Of a stretch of DNA of 64,000 nucleotides, positions 17,157-27,663 are shown piece after piece. The stretch spans positions 1-64,000 of the forward strand of contig NZ_JACSWB010000129.1 of the NCBI RefSeq assembly GCF_016888135.1, read 5' to 3'. A program made the position numbers and the translations under genes. Each line of letters opens with the position of its first letter. Within the stretch, counting starts at the first letter, position 1. The stretch is from Leptolyngbya sp. CCY15150 (GTDB lineage Bacteria; Cyanobacteriota; Cyanobacteriia; RECH01). The notes under the pieces are model-generated. The model saw only the letters and a program-made list of their open reading frames with translations, was not told the origin of the DNA and did no database searches.

Positions 17157-17402
17157 GGTGCAGGTATGGTAATGGGGTATGGAGGTTAGAGTGATGATGG
17201 TAGATGGTAGATCGATGATGGTAGATGCTAGATGTAGCCATGGTCATGCTGTTTAGAGCCTGTGGCATTGAATCCCCGGCGATCGCTGCTCCCCTACCTA
17301 GAGAAGCAGCATGATCGTGATAGATCGGGATCAGCCGGTGGATCGACAGCCTTGCATGGGTAGCGATCGCTCGGTTGCTGAACGCTATAGGGCAGAGTCG
17401 CT
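17157..17402. other. spacer downstream of the small-ORF region
   Basis: No gene is seen. Short repeats of GATGATGGTAGAT occur around 17192-17235, and a weak GGTTGCTGAACGC resembling a MITE end lies at about 17371. Confidence 0.4.
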
Positions 17403-17546
17403 TCAGTAAGGTTTACGGGTCTCTGTTGGAGAACGGTTGGGATGGGTTAGATCTAGGTGAGGAATACGCACTAAGCTTTGGATAAAATAGCGAAAGATAC
17501 AAGCGATCGCCATGAAGAAAATAGTTGTGGAGAGAAAAGATATCAT
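17403..17546 (-). CDS. possible 47-aa single-span membrane protein in the nif arm
   Basis: ATG at 17546 opens a 47-codon frame starting MISFLSTTIFFMAIACIFRY. Residues 3-26 form one hydrophobic helix, followed by a polar, positively charged tail (RIPHLDLTHPNRSPTETRKPY). AGGA lies about 12 nt before the ATG. It lies on the same strand between dps and nifT, in a gap otherwise empty. I do not recognise a family. The coding claim rests on length, helix and context only. Confidence 0.4.
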   Translation of the reverse strand: MISFLSTTIFFMAIACIFRYFIQSLVRIPHLDLTHPNRSPTETRKPY

Positions 17547-17598
17547 GGTAGGTCAATCCTGGGTGTGAGGAATAATAAAGCTTATGGACTTGGAGTGG

Positions 17599-18153
17599 CT
17601 AACTTGGGAGGCTGAGGGTAAGGCTATCCCCAGCAAGGAAGTGATCAACATGGAAGGCACGATCTTCCGTTTTTAGCAAAATGCTGTCGTAGAGGTAGCG
17701 GGTGGCGCGATCGCCCACACTTTCTGCCTGGGTTGATAAGCGACGCAAAAGAGCAATCATCGCCTGTTCGGCAGTGAGATCATTCTCTAGCATTTGGCGG
17801 CAGGTAAACGCCCCATCAGGCTCAGGTGTAAAACAACAGAGGTCAGCTAAGGTCGCAAAACTGCCCGCTGGAATGCCGCCAAGACCGTTGAGCCGTTCGG
17901 CTAAGTCGTGGGCATGGCTTTGAACATCGCCGTAGCTGTCTTGAAAGAATTCGTGGATCGAGTAGAACTCGGCTCCGTCTACAACAAAATGATGCTTTTG
18001 GTACTGCAAGTAGAGAGCCTGAAAGCTAGCGAAGGCTAGGTTAAGTCCTTCGCAAACAGCGATGGTGATGTCAAGTTCAAAACCAACGGGGTTGTTGCCA
18101 ACGTCGCCAAAGGCGCGAACTAGGTTGTTGAGGGTCGTTTCAGTTGTCGTCAT
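17599..18153 (-). CDS. Dps-family ferritin-like protein
   Basis: The 184-aa four-helix-bundle protein has the Dps core [20 protein letters not shown], then [20 protein letters not shown], with the ferroxidase-type His and acidic residues in the expected spacing, and a C-terminal [26 protein letters not shown] helix. Dps proteins store iron and consume H2O2. Inside a nif arm the likely job is iron supply or oxidative protection for nitrogenase. It is followed by the possible 47-aa membrane protein. Confidence 0.85.
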   Translation of the reverse strand: MTTTETTLNNLVRAFGDVGNNPVGFELDITIAVCEGLNLAFASFQALYLQYQKHHFVVDGAEFYSIHEFFQDSYGDVQSHAHDLAERLNGLGGIPAGSFATLADLCCFTPEPDGAFTCRQMLENDLTAEQAMIALLRRLSTQAESVGDRATRYLYDSILLKTEDRAFHVDHFLAGDSLTLSLPS

Positions 18154-18330
18154 AGGGTGACTCCAGTAGGTGGTTATGAGATATGAAACAGGTCAGTCAA
18201 TCGTCACGCATCAAACTTGGATTGGATGCATACTATCGGAAACGATAGGCTCCCAAGGGCGATCGCTAGCCTATCCAACCAAGTATGAAAGGTGGCTACA
18301 GATAGACCATGGTGAGAGAGGAGAGCTTAA

Positions 18331-18391
18331 GAACAGATAGGTTAAGAGTAGATAGGTTGATGGCAGATAGGTTGAGGACAGACAGGCTTAG
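18331..18391. repeat. tandem 15-16-bp repeats (AGATAGGTT core)
   Basis: Four imperfect units share (A/T)AGATAGGTT(A/G)A and run into the 3' end of the Asr1405-like gene, so the last unit overlaps its final codons and stop. This looks like slippage. Confidence 0.55.
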
Positions 18392-18657
18392 GAGTTGGCC
18401 AAGCAGGTGACGCGGGTATGCCAACATCGCTCCAACCAGGTCACGCCTTCCTGGCGAGATAGGGAAAACTGGTGTAGGGTGCTGCGAACAAGTAGTAGGG
18501 CTAGGGCATGGTTGACCTCAACTCGTAGGCTGCCATCGGCGGGACAGGCACAGGGAATATTCAGCTCCTGAAGACGATGGTGGATAGACCAGCGATCGCA
18601 CCGCTGAACTGAGACGGCTTGCCCCCAGTCGGAGGGAGCGGCAAAGGATGGATTCAT
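18388..18657 (-). CDS. small nif-cluster protein, Asr1405/Asl0597-like
   Basis: The 89-aa protein is translationally coupled to nifP (start and stop share ATGA at 18654-18657). The core [20 protein letters not shown] and [14 protein letters not shown] resemble the cyanobacterial Asr1405/Asl0597 family, whose gene also sits beside the serine acetyltransferase gene in the Anabaena nif region (from memory, not searched). Its function is unknown. Its cysteines (residues about 19, 36, 38, 78, 85) could bind a metal. The C-terminus is read through a slippage repeat. Confidence 0.65.
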   Translation of the reverse strand: MNPSFAAPSDWGQAVSVQRCDRWSIHHRLQELNIPCACPADGSLRVEVNHALALLLVRSTLHQFSLSRQEGVTWLERCWHTRVTCLANS

Positions 18658-19406
18658 GAGCTAACCTCCAAGGGGGTTTGAGATGGATGGGTGAGAGTTG
18701 ATGATTGAAGATGGGACTGAAGATGAGTAAGTTGTGCTTCCAAGGTTTCGATTCGATCCAAAAGCGATCGCAACGATGCGGCATCGGTATCGGGAAGCTG
18801 AGCATGGTCTAAGGGCGCGGTTCTAGCATTACCACGGGATACGTGACGGCTGGGAATGCCAACAGCGGTGTAGTGGGCTGGTACAGCCCGTAGGACAACG
18901 GCCCCAGCCCCAATCCGGGCATAGTCACCAATGGCGATCGGCCCCAAAATCTTGGCCCCAGCTCCGATCACCACATGGCTACCTACGGTGGGATGGCGTT
19001 TACCTATGTCCCGGCCAGTGCCCCCTAGGGTGACACCTTGGTAAATCAAACTATAGTCTCCGACCCTAGCCGTTTCGCCAATTACCACCCCGAGACCGTG
19101 GTCGATGAAAACACCCCGGCCTATCTGGGCTCCGGGGTGAATTTCGATCCCTGTTAAGAAACGACTCAGGTGGGCCATGAAGCGAGGCAGGAGACGTAGA
19201 TTCCGTTGATAAAGCCAGTGGGCTAGGCGATGGGCAGCGATCGCGTGCAAGCCTGGATAGCAACAGAGCACCTCTAGCCAATGGTGTGCTGCTGGGTCAC
19301 GCTCAAAAATAATGGCAATATCATCGAACAGCGGCAGCGATCGATGGAGTCGAGGTAGGGTGCTCTGGACGTGATGGAGGAAGTGGCGGGGTGAGGAGAA
19401 AACCAT
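18654..19406 (-). CDS. nifP: NifP, serine O-acetyltransferase
   Basis: The 250-aa CysE-type enzyme makes O-acetylserine from serine and acetyl-CoA, boosting cysteine for Fe-S cluster assembly by NifS/NifU. An N-terminal helical domain ([29 protein letters not shown]) is followed by left-handed beta-helix hexapeptides ([46 protein letters not shown]) and the catalytic His in FIDHG. It is the first gene of the leftward nif arm. A GAGTAC-core motif lies 88 bp upstream. Confidence 0.92.
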   Translation of the reverse strand: MVFSSPRHFLHHVQSTLPRLHRSLPLFDDIAIIFERDPAAHHWLEVLCCYPGLHAIAAHRLAHWLYQRNLRLLPRFMAHLSRFLTGIEIHPGAQIGRGVFIDHGLGVVIGETARVGDYSLIYQGVTLGGTGRDIGKRHPTVGSHVVIGAGAKILGPIAIGDYARIGAGAVVLRAVPAHYTAVGIPSRHVSRGNARTAPLDHAQLPDTDAASLRSLLDRIETLEAQLTHLQSHLQSSTLTHPSQTPLEVSS

Positions 19407-19493
19407 GGTGCGCTGGGGGCTGTGTTTTCCTGCTTATAGCAACCAGCCTTTTGAAGCTGAGGGCAGGGGTGAAGCATCCAGATTTTAAAGCTA

Positions 19494-19509
19494 TTAGCAC
19501 TGTACTCAG
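19494..19509 (-). promoter_or_regulatory. GAGTAC-core motif facing nifP (putative CnfR site)
   Basis: TTAGCACTGTACTCAG is the reverse complement of CTGAGTACAGTGCTAA. The site before nifB (20495-20510) reads TTGAGTACAGTGCTAA, so 15 of 16 bases agree in mirror orientation. It lies 88 bp from the nifP start. Confidence 0.6.
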
Positions 19510-19613
19510 CCGCTATACCGTAGGCGGGCAAACCGTTTTAGATTTCTTTAAGGACAGGGGACAGGTATTTTCGGGTTGGCGCTTAGGTATTTCCTAGGGG
19601 AGGGACGAGCATT

Positions 19614-19695
19614 GTGTACTCACGGGCAATGCCTAGGCCATTCATGGGTGAGCACGATTTTTAGGCATAGATAAGACGTTGAAATGGTGTACTCA
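19614..19695 (-). promoter_or_regulatory. two further GTGTACTCA motifs facing nifP
   Basis: GTGTACTCA occurs at 19614-19622 and 19687-19695, the reverse complement of the TGAGTACAC seen before nifB at 20381. The two sites are 73 bp apart. Confidence 0.5.
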
Positions 19696-19911
19696 TTCGC
19701 GGTCTTTTCGTAGCCTACTTAACGTTTTTACTAAAAGAACTGTAGCAGACTATGCAGAAGGTCGTCTAATCTCCTCAGTAATCCGTAATCACGCTTGTCG
19801 AATGGCTGAGGAAGGGATGTCTGGGCAAGAAACTCAATGGAGTTCAAGCTGGAATCTCTGAAAAGGGCAGCGATCGCTTGATGGCCCAGCGTTGTTGAAG
19901 AGAGAAGCAGT

Positions 19912-20040
19912 GGCGTTGCTGAATCGCAAGATGATGTGCGCCAACGAACTCTGAGCGAGATGCTCACACGCACTATTCCCAATCAAGGTCGTGCGGGTAT
20001 CTTGCTCCTCCCCGATTTCATCACTTCATTCAGCAACGCC
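19912..20040. mobile_element. MITE copy 6 (129 bp) between nifP and nifB
   Basis: The ends are GGCGTTGCTGAATCG and CATTCAGCAACGCC. The flanks GAAGCAGT (19904-19911) and GAGGCAGT (20041-20048) match at 7 of 8. It separates the nifP-facing motif set from the nifB-facing set. Confidence 0.88.
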
Positions 20041-20307
20041 GAGGCAGTCACAATGCTTGATATGGGGTTTCAGGACGTCTTGTTTAAGGTTCATGTCCTG
20101 ATGCGGTCATGCCGATGGAGCGATCTCTCGTAAGCGATTTCTAGCCATAGACCTACTCGCAATCATGGTGGTTTACATTGCTTAATGCAGAATAGTTAAC
20201 TCTGCTACTGTTTGATCTTGTAAATAGAAATGATGGATACAAACGCTAGTTCTTATTTTCTTAACAAGTTCTTGATTCTGTATCAATCGCTGCAAAAAGC
20301 GTTCATT

Positions 20308-20390
20308 TGAGTACTCAGAAAACAGTGGATAGAAAAAGGAGCATTTTTACATCAAGTCTTTGCTGGGTAAGAGTTTGACGTGAGTACACA
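20308..20390 (+). promoter_or_regulatory. two GAGTAC-core motifs facing nifB
   Basis: TGAGTACTCA (20308-20317, a perfect palindrome) and TGAGTACACA (20381-20390) are 73 bp apart, the same spacing as the distal pair on the nifP side. Confidence 0.5.
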
Positions 20391-20494
20391 AATACAGATC
20401 TGAACGAAAAAAATACCAGAGCCGGCACGTGAAAATACTAGTACCCCTACTATCAAAAAAATATACTTTCCATAGCTAACAAGAGTTTCAGGAC

Positions 20495-20510
20495 TTGAGT
20501 ACAGTGCTAA
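20495..20510 (+). promoter_or_regulatory. GAGTAC-core motif facing nifB (putative CnfR site)
   Basis: TTGAGTACAGTGCTAA is the partner of the 19494-19509 site. It lies 205 bp from the nifB start. Assignment to CnfR is inferred from position and symmetry. Confidence 0.6.
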
Positions 20511-20715
20511 TCATGTAATAAATCCTATCGGCTCATGAGGCATAGTCCGGGATAGGGCGGTTGCTATAACTCTTTCAACGCCAAGCACCGCAGCATGAAG
20601 CGAGAAACGATTCAACTTCAACAGATGACAAGGTGACTCCTGGCTTAGTTCAAGCCTTCTTACCTAGACCTAGATCCATCTTGTTGAGCTCTAACCCCAC
20701 TACATCCTCAAACCC

Positions 20716-22206
20716 ATGACGCCACCGCCCTCTACTGCCCTGACCTCTGCGCCCCTCGCGACGCCCGATCTGGACATTACCCTAACTAAGACAAAGACTC
20801 TAGTTAACTCTGCCGGTGGCTGTGGTTGTAGCAGCAACACCGATATCGATGAACTCAGCGAAAGCATGAGAGCCCGTATCGAAAAGCATCCTTGTTATAG
20901 CGAAGACGCCCATCATCATTACGCACGTATGCATGTAGCTGTTGCTCCAGCTTGCAACATTCAGTGTAACTACTGCAACCGTAAATATGACTGTGCTAAC
21001 GAAAGCCGTCCTGGGGTGGTGAGTGAATTACTGACTCCTGAAGAAGCCGCTCATAAGGTTCTAGTGGTAGCAGGTAAGATTCCCCAAATGACGGTGTTGG
21101 GCATCGCTGGTCCAGGTGATCCGTTGGCAAACCCTGAGCAAACCTTCCGCACCTTTGAACTGATTGCTGACCAAGCACCTGATATCAAGCTTTGTCTCTC
21201 TACCAATGGCCTGATGCTACCGGACTACGTGGATCGGATCAAAGCTTTGAATGTTGATCATGTTACCATCACGATTAATATGATCGATCCTGAAATTGGC
21301 GCTATGATTTATCCCTGGGTACATTATCGCCGGAAGCGCTACCGTGGTATTGAAGGAGTTAAAATTCTCCATGAACGCCAGATGGAAGGACTGCAGGCTC
21401 TTAAAGAAGCTGACATCCTTTGCAAGGTTAATTCCGTTATGATTCCTGGCATCAATGACCATCATCTACCAGAGGTCAACCAAGCTATTCGGGAACGGGG
21501 CGCGTTTCTGCATAATATTATGCCTCTTATCTCTGCTCCAGAACATGGTACTTATTTTGGACTCAATGGTCAGCGTGGTCCTAGCCCTCAAGAGCTGAAG
21601 CAGGTACAAGATAACTGTGCAGGTAACCTAAAGCTGATGCGCCACTGTCGCCAGTGTCGAGCTGATGCTGTTGGCCTCCTAGGCGAAGATCGCAGCCAGG
21701 AATTTACGAAGCAAAAGTTCATGGAAATGCCTGTGGATTATAGTGTTGCCCAGCGTCAGGCTGTTCACATTGGCATCGAGCAGGCGAAGGCGGCGGTGGC
21801 GGCAAAACGTCAGGCAGCCGTTAGACCTCCCATCGCAACAGCGCAGCCTTCTCCCAAGGTGCTAGTAGCGATCGCCACTAAGGGAGGCGGCCTGGTGAAC
21901 CAACATTTTGGTCACGCTAAGGAGTTCATGATTTACGAAGTTGACGCAACTGCCGCCAAATTTGTCAGCCACCGTAAGGTAGCCGATTACTGCCAGGGTG
22001 GTTATGGCGAAGAGGCGATGCTCAACGGCATTATTACGACCATTTCGGATTGTCAAGCTGTGTTTGCATCCAAAGTAGGGCCTTGCCCCCAGCGTGAACT
22101 GGAAAAAGCCGGTTTAGTCGTCGTTGAAGCCTATGACGTGATTGAGAGCGTTGCTCGACAGTTTTATGACGAACATGTATTAACTCGGCAGTCAGCAACG
22201 TTCTAG
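20716..22206 (+). CDS. nifB: NifB, FeMo-cofactor core (NifB-co) synthase
   Basis: The 496-aa radical SAM enzyme fuses two 4Fe clusters with a carbide to make the 8Fe cofactor core. It has an N-terminal [13 protein letters not shown] motif, the radical SAM triad [15 protein letters not shown], the SAM-binding GPGDPL and a [10 protein letters not shown] accessory cluster motif. The C-terminal NifX/NafY-like domain has [16 protein letters not shown]. It is the first gene of the rightward nif arm. There is no strong Shine-Dalgarno before ATG 20716. Confidence 0.97.
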   Translation: MTPPPSTALTSAPLATPDLDITLTKTKTLVNSAGGCGCSSNTDIDELSESMRARIEKHPCYSEDAHHHYARMHVAVAPACNIQCNYCNRKYDCANESRPGVVSELLTPEEAAHKVLVVAGKIPQMTVLGIAGPGDPLANPEQTFRTFELIADQAPDIKLCLSTNGLMLPDYVDRIKALNVDHVTITINMIDPEIGAMIYPWVHYRRKRYRGIEGVKILHERQMEGLQALKEADILCKVNSVMIPGINDHHLPEVNQAIRERGAFLHNIMPLISAPEHGTYFGLNGQRGPSPQELKQVQDNCAGNLKLMRHCRQCRADAVGLLGEDRSQEFTKQKFMEMPVDYSVAQRQAVHIGIEQAKAAVAAKRQAAVRPPIATAQPSPKVLVAIATKGGGLVNQHFGHAKEFMIYEVDATAAKFVSHRKVADYCQGGYGEEAMLNGIITTISDCQAVFASKVGPCPQRELEKAGLVVVEAYDVIESVARQFYDEHVLTRQSATF

Positions 22207-22256
22207 TCAAACGTTTATTGATGCATTGTTTAACAACCTTACCTTTGCTTCCTCCT

Positions 22257-22643
22257 ATGTCCTACACTATCACCCATAACTGCATTGGTTGCCAGCGCTG
22301 TCTATCCGTTTGTCCCACCGGAGCGATTCAGTTTAATGGTCTGGCTTTCTGGATAGAAACGAGTCTGTGTAACCAGTGTCAAGGTTCTCATCGTGTTCCG
22401 CAGTGCTGGGCAACCTGCCCAACCAATGAAGGCTGTGTAGCCTTGATTCCAGAACTATCTACAGTGCTAACCTCTAAGTCAGAACAGTCAGATGATTACT
22501 GGGAATCTTGGTTTGCTACCTATACGCGTAAGGTTGCCCGCCTGCAGGGAGAACAAACCTCAAGTTATTGGTATAGCTGGTTTTCTAACTATGCTAAAGC
22601 TCTTTATCAATTACAAAGCGATCGCCTGTCTCTAACGCCCTAA
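22257..22643 (+). CDS. fdxN: FdxN, bacterial-type 2[4Fe-4S] ferredoxin
   Basis: The 128-aa protein starts at 22257 (MSYTITHNCIGCQRC); an in-frame ATG at 22218 adds 13 residues with no family similarity. The cluster motifs are CIGCQRCLSVCPTG and CNQCQGSHRVPQC-WATC. A C-terminal Trp/Tyr-rich tail (YWESWFATYTRKV, YWYSWFSNYAKAL) forms a duplicated unit. FdxN is thought to supply electrons or clusters for NifB. It lies directly downstream of nifB. Confidence 0.9.
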   Translation: MSYTITHNCIGCQRCLSVCPTGAIQFNGLAFWIETSLCNQCQGSHRVPQCWATCPTNEGCVALIPELSTVLTSKSEQSDDYWESWFATYTRKVARLQGEQTSSYWYSWFSNYAKALYQLQSDRLSLTP

Positions 22644-22721
22644 CGCTCATCTGCACAGATAATCAGGACAAAAATAGAGTCTTGATGTGTTCCTAGCTGC
22701 TCACCTACTTGATTTACACCC

Positions 22722-23915
22722 ATGGTTATCTATCTTGACAACAACGCCACGACTTGCATCGATCCTGATGTTTTAGCTGCAATGATGCCTTACCTAAGCG
22801 ACTTTTATGGCAACCCGTCATCCATGCATAGCTTTGGTGGTCAGGTAGGAGTGGCGGTACAGGATGCCCGCCGTCAAGTAGCTCAACTGCTCGGTGCTGA
22901 AGATACAGAAATTATCTTCAATAGCTGTGGGAGTGAGGGCAACAATACTGCCATCCATGCGGCCCTAGCTGCTCAACCAGATAAGCGTCATATTGTAACG
23001 ACAGCAGTAGAACATCCGGCCATCCTCAATGTATGCAAACATCTGGAGAAAAAAGGCTATACTGTTACTTATCTTTCCGTCAATGAGCAGGGTGAGCTAG
23101 ACCTGATGGAGCTGGAAGCAGCTATGACGGGCGGGACGGCGCTAGTCAGTACGATGTATGCTAACAACGAAACGGGCGTCATATTCCCAGTGGAACAGGT
23201 GGGGGCGATCGCTAAATATTATGGAGCCACCTTCCATGTTGATGCCGTGCAGGCTGTCGGTAAGGTTCCTATAGATCTTAAATCTAGCACCATTGACCTG
23301 CTCACCCTCTCTGGCCATAAACTCCATGCTCCCAAGGGTATTGGTGCTCTCTACGTCCGCCGAGGCTTCCGGTTCCGCCCATTTCTTCTAGGTGGTCATC
23401 AAGAACGGGGGCGTCGAGCTGGCACCCAAAATGTTCCTGGTATTGTTGCATTAGGTAAAGCTGCTGAACTAGCACAACAGTATTTACAATCGGTTGATAC
23501 AGAAGAAGATCACCGAAATACTCTGGAAAATCAGTTGCTGGCTACGATTCCTGACTGTGCTGTTAACGGTGGTGGTGCTCCTCGCCTGCCCAACACTACC
23601 AATATTGGCTTCAAATATATTGAAGGAGAAGCTATTCTCTATATGCTGAACCGTGAAGGCATCTGTGCTTCTTCAGGTTCTGCCTGTACCTCTGGTTCTC
23701 TTGATCCTTCCCATGTCCTGATGTCTATGGGGCTACCCTATACCATCCTCCATGGCTCTATCCGCTTTAGCCTATCTCGTTTCACCACTGCTGCAGATAT
23801 TCAGCAGGTGCTGGCGGTCATGCCTGATATTGTTAATCGCCTGCGGGATATGTCGCCCTTCAGCAATGATCAGGCTGGCTGGCTTCAGGAGCGAGATTTA
23901 GTAAGAGCAGGTTAG
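22722..23915 (+). CDS. nifS: NifS, cysteine desulfurase
   Basis: The 397-aa PLP enzyme supplies sulfur for nitrogenase Fe-S clusters. It begins MVIYLDNNATTCIDPDVL (family start), has the PLP lysine in TLSGHKLHAPKGIG and the catalytic cysteine in ASSGSACTSGSLDPSHVL. It stands between fdxN and its scaffold partner nifU. Confidence 0.96.
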   Translation: MVIYLDNNATTCIDPDVLAAMMPYLSDFYGNPSSMHSFGGQVGVAVQDARRQVAQLLGAEDTEIIFNSCGSEGNNTAIHAALAAQPDKRHIVTTAVEHPAILNVCKHLEKKGYTVTYLSVNEQGELDLMELEAAMTGGTALVSTMYANNETGVIFPVEQVGAIAKYYGATFHVDAVQAVGKVPIDLKSSTIDLLTLSGHKLHAPKGIGALYVRRGFRFRPFLLGGHQERGRRAGTQNVPGIVALGKAAELAQQYLQSVDTEEDHRNTLENQLLATIPDCAVNGGGAPRLPNTTNIGFKYIEGEAILYMLNREGICASSGSACTSGSLDPSHVLMSMGLPYTILHGSIRFSLSRFTTAADIQQVLAVMPDIVNRLRDMSPFSNDQAGWLQERDLVRAG

Positions 23916-23985
23916 AAAGGTTAGACATTAACTATTCGTGAACGAAGTATAAACTTTATCCACCTCTCACCCCCTTTAAACTGCC

Positions 23986-24927
23986 ATGTGGGACTACTCT
24001 GAAAAGGTACTGGAACTCTTTTACAATCCTCTCAACCAAGGGGCGATCGCAGACTTGAATGAGCCTGATGTGTCTGTTGTTTATGGTGAAGTGGGTAGTA
24101 TTGCCTGTGGCGATGCTCTGAGATTACACCTTAAGATTCAGGTTTCTGCTGATACAGTTCTTGACGCTCGATTTCAAACCTTTGGCTGTACCAGTGCGAT
24201 CGCTTCATCCTCTGCTTTAACGGAAATTGTTAAGGGTAAAACCCTGGATGAAGCACTCAATCTATCCAATCAAGATATTGCAGAGTATTTAGGAGGTCTG
24301 CCCGAAGCTAAGATGCACTGTTCGGTTATGGGGCAGGAGGCTCTAGAAGCAGCTATTTATAAGTATCGTGGCATTGCGATCGCCGATCACGCAGATGATG
24401 ACGGGACACTCCTCTGTACCTGCTATGGTATCAGTGAGCCTAAAGTTCGTCGCATCATTACTGAGAATCAACTCACCACCGTTGAACAAGTTACTAACTA
24501 TATTAAGGCTGGAGGCGGTTGCGGTTCTTGTTTAGCTGGAATTGAAGACCTATTGCTAGAGGCACAATCTCCAGAAACTGTAGCTGTTGCAGTTGCTCAG
24601 CAAAATAACCTATCTCAAAGCTCTAATCATTCAGCCCCATTCGCTACTGCTAACCCATCGACTTCAACCCTTGCCTCCCCGCCTCTGACCACCATCGAGA
24701 AAATTATGCAGATTCAGCAGGTCATTGATGACGAGGTACGCCCCGTGCTGATGGCTGATGGCGGCGATGTGACCCTCTATGATGTCCAGGGCGATCGCGT
24801 TCTAGTTAAACTTCAAGGAGCCTGTGGTTCCTGTTCCAGCAGTACAGATACGCTTAAGTATGCCATTGAAGCCCAACTACAGCGCCGTGTGCTTTCAACA
24901 TTGGTTGTTGAAGCGATCGCTCATTAA
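23986..24927 (+). CDS. nifU: NifU, Fe-S cluster scaffold
   Basis: The 313-aa protein has the usual three parts. An IscU-like N-terminus carries cysteines in SIACGDALRLHLKI, FQTFGCTSAIASSSALTE and KMHCSVMGQEAL. A central permanent [2Fe-2S] domain has CTCYGISEPKVRRII and GGGCGSCLAGIED. A C-terminal Nfu domain has VRPVLMADGGDVTLYDV and GACGSCSSSTDTLKYAIE. It receives sulfur from NifS and passes clusters to NifH and NifB. Confidence 0.96.
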   Translation: MWDYSEKVLELFYNPLNQGAIADLNEPDVSVVYGEVGSIACGDALRLHLKIQVSADTVLDARFQTFGCTSAIASSSALTEIVKGKTLDEALNLSNQDIAEYLGGLPEAKMHCSVMGQEALEAAIYKYRGIAIADHADDDGTLLCTCYGISEPKVRRIITENQLTTVEQVTNYIKAGGGCGSCLAGIEDLLLEAQSPETVAVAVAQQNNLSQSSNHSAPFATANPSTSTLASPPLTTIEKIMQIQQVIDDEVRPVLMADGGDVTLYDVQGDRVLVKLQGACGSCSSSTDTLKYAIEAQLQRRVLSTLVVEAIAH

Positions 24928-24974
24928 TTGTTAGCTCAATTACCTTATTTTAGTCATGCCCTATCTTGTTCATG

Positions 24975-25000
24975 CCGGACGCTCTCCACCCCTCGTCCGT
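24975..25000 (+). other. small hairpin upstream of nifH
   Basis: CGGACG (24976-24981) and CGTCCG (24994-24999) can pair within the 162-bp nifU-nifH spacer. It is a possible transcript processing or stabilising structure; AAGGAGA precedes the nifH ATG. Confidence 0.35.
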
Positions 25001-25065
25001 TGCAACTCTCCGCTACAGGTTCTTGCCTACTCTCGAACGAACTGATTTCTTCAATTCAGACTTGA

Positions 25066-25965
<900 letters not shown>

Positions 25966-25983
25966 CTTCTAGTGTAATCAACT

Positions 25984-26009
25984 GGGGAGATTGAGGTCTC
26001 GATCTCCCC
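25984..26009 (+). other. nifH-nifD intergenic hairpin
   Basis: GGGGAGAT (25984-25991) pairs with ATCTCCCC (26002-26009) around a 10-nt loop. There is no T-tract. It is a candidate 3'-end stabiliser for a nifH-only transcript. Confidence 0.65.
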
Positions 26010-26059
26010 GACACGTTCCATCTTGCCTCCTAATCCCCTACCTTATCTAAGAGGGCGCT

Positions 26060-27499
26060 ATGACCACTGTAGATGACAGAAAAGAAATTGTTCAAGAGGT
26101 GCTCGCAGCCTATCCCGATAAAGCTAAGAAGCTGCGAGCTAAGCATATCAGCGTTCAAGACGCAGAAAAATCTGATTGTGGTGTTAAATCCAACAAAAAA
26201 TCTGTTCCTGGAGTTATGACTACCCGTGGCTGCGCCTATGCAGGAGCCAAAGGGGTGGTTTGGGGCCCCGTCAAAGACATGATTCACCTCAGCCATGGAC
26301 CTGTAGGCTGTGGCTATTACTCCTGGTCTGGTCGCCGCAACTACTATATCGGTACTACTGGTGTGGATACGTTCGGTACCATGCAGTTTACCTCCGATTT
26401 TCAGGAGCGTGATATCGTTTTTGGTGGAGACAAAAAACTCGATAAAGTCATTGATGAAGTCGAAGAACTGTTTCCTCTCAGTCAAGGCACCACCATTGAG
26501 TCGGAATGTCCTGTAGGCTTAATTGGTGATGACATTGAAGCTGTGGCTAAGAAGAAAGCTAAGGAGTATAGTAAGCCAGTTATTCCTGTTCGTTGTGAAG
26601 GTTTTCGGGGCGTTTCTCAATCTCTTGGACACCATATTGCCAACGACACGGTACGAGATTGGGTACTGCCAAAGGCTGACGAGTACCGCAAGCTGCCGGA
26701 AGGCTATGAACCCGGCCCTTACGATGTCAATATTATCGGCGACTACAACATTGGAGGAGATGCTTGGCCTAGCCGTCTGCTTCTAGAAGCCATTGGTCTA
26801 CGGGTAATCTGCCAGTTCTCTGGAGATGGTACCTTCAACGAAGTGGTGATGACTCCTCTGGCTAAGTTTAATCTTATCCACTGCTATCGGTCGATGAACT
26901 ACATCTGCCGGTTTATGGAGGAAAAATACGGTATTGGTTGGATGGAGTATAACTTCTTTGGCCCTACCCAAATCGCTAAGTCTCTGAGAGCGATCGCTGC
27001 TCAGTTTGACGAAACCATTCAGGAAAAAGCTGAACAGGTCATTGCTAGCTATCAAGCCCGCATGGATGCGATCATAGCCAAATACCGTCCTCGCTTAGAA
27101 GGTAAAACAGTGATGCTGATGGTAGGCGGTCTACGCCCCCGTCACGTGGTTCCTGCTTTTGTCGATCTGGGCATGAAGATTATCGGCACCGGATATGAAT
27201 TCGGACATGGCGATGACTACAAACGCACTGCAGACTATGTCGATGATGGCACCGTTATCTATGACGATATCAGTGGCTATGAATTCGAAGAATTTGCTAA
27301 ACAGCTCAAGCCCGACCTGATCGCTGCTGGCATTAAAGAAAAGTATGTTTTCCAGAAGATGGCTCTACCCTTCCGCCAGATGCACTCTTGGGATTATTCT
27401 GGGCCTTACCACGGCTATGACGGTTTTGAAGTCTTTGCCCGTGATATGGATTTAGCCATTAATAATCCGACTTGGAGCCTTATCAAGACTCCATGGTAA
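26060..27499 (+). CDS. nifD: NifD, nitrogenase MoFe protein alpha subunit
   Basis: The 479-aa protein has P-cluster cysteines in [23 protein letters not shown] and [12 protein letters not shown]. The FeMo-co Cys is near [19 protein letters not shown] and the FeMo-co His in [15 protein letters not shown]. Valine precedes the second P-cluster Cys (GPVGC), as in Mo nitrogenase. The gene is uninterrupted, so no nifD excision element is present. Confidence 0.98.
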   Translation: MTTVDDRKEIVQEVLAAYPDKAKKLRAKHISVQDAEKSDCGVKSNKKSVPGVMTTRGCAYAGAKGVVWGPVKDMIHLSHGPVGCGYYSWSGRRNYYIGTTGVDTFGTMQFTSDFQERDIVFGGDKKLDKVIDEVEELFPLSQGTTIESECPVGLIGDDIEAVAKKKAKEYSKPVIPVRCEGFRGVSQSLGHHIANDTVRDWVLPKADEYRKLPEGYEPGPYDVNIIGDYNIGGDAWPSRLLLEAIGLRVICQFSGDGTFNEVVMTPLAKFNLIHCYRSMNYICRFMEEKYGIGWMEYNFFGPTQIAKSLRAIAAQFDETIQEKAEQVIASYQARMDAIIAKYRPRLEGKTVMLMVGGLRPRHVVPAFVDLGMKIIGTGYEFGHGDDYKRTADYVDDGTVIYDDISGYEFEEFAKQLKPDLIAAGIKEKYVFQKMALPFRQMHSWDYSGPYHGYDGFEVFARDMDLAINNPTWSLIKTPW

Positions 27500-27509
27500 T
27501 AAGGACAAT

Positions 27510-27595
27510 GGGGAGATGAAACGACGTAAGATAAGAATAGACGATCTTGAGGTCTGATTGTTCTTGTAACACAAAAGCTGTTTCTACATCTCCCC
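27510..27595 (+). other. nifD-nifK long-range stem
   Basis: GGGGAGATGAAAC (27510-27522) can pair with GTTTCTACATCTCCCC (27580-27595), enclosing about 57 nt. It uses the same GGGGAGAT/ATCTCCCC sequence as the nifH-nifD hairpin, suggesting a duplicated element. Confidence 0.55.
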
Positions 27596-27663
27596 ACCCT
27601 ATGAATTACCTCTCTTGATGAATACATTGTCTATCTGCCTTTCCCCCTCCTAAGGAGATCCCC

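Larger units (their letters stand above)
19407..20715. promoter_or_regulatory. 1.3-kb divergent nifP-nifB control region
   Basis: No gene is supported. It contains six GAGTAC-core motifs (three reverse near nifP, three forward near nifB), one MITE (19912-20040), and A/T-rich sequence with AGTACCCCTACT at about 20450 before nifB. No GTA-N8-TAC NtcA box was found here. Confidence 0.7.

Noticed and set aside
17371-17415. GGTTGCTGAACGC...GCTTCAGTAAGG as a tenth MITE
   Set aside because: The ends match the family poorly, no target duplication is seen, and the right end lies within the candidate small gene.
19679-19861. Small open frame between nifP and nifB
   Set aside because: TTG start, no Shine-Dalgarno, no recognisable features, and it runs through a regulatory motif.
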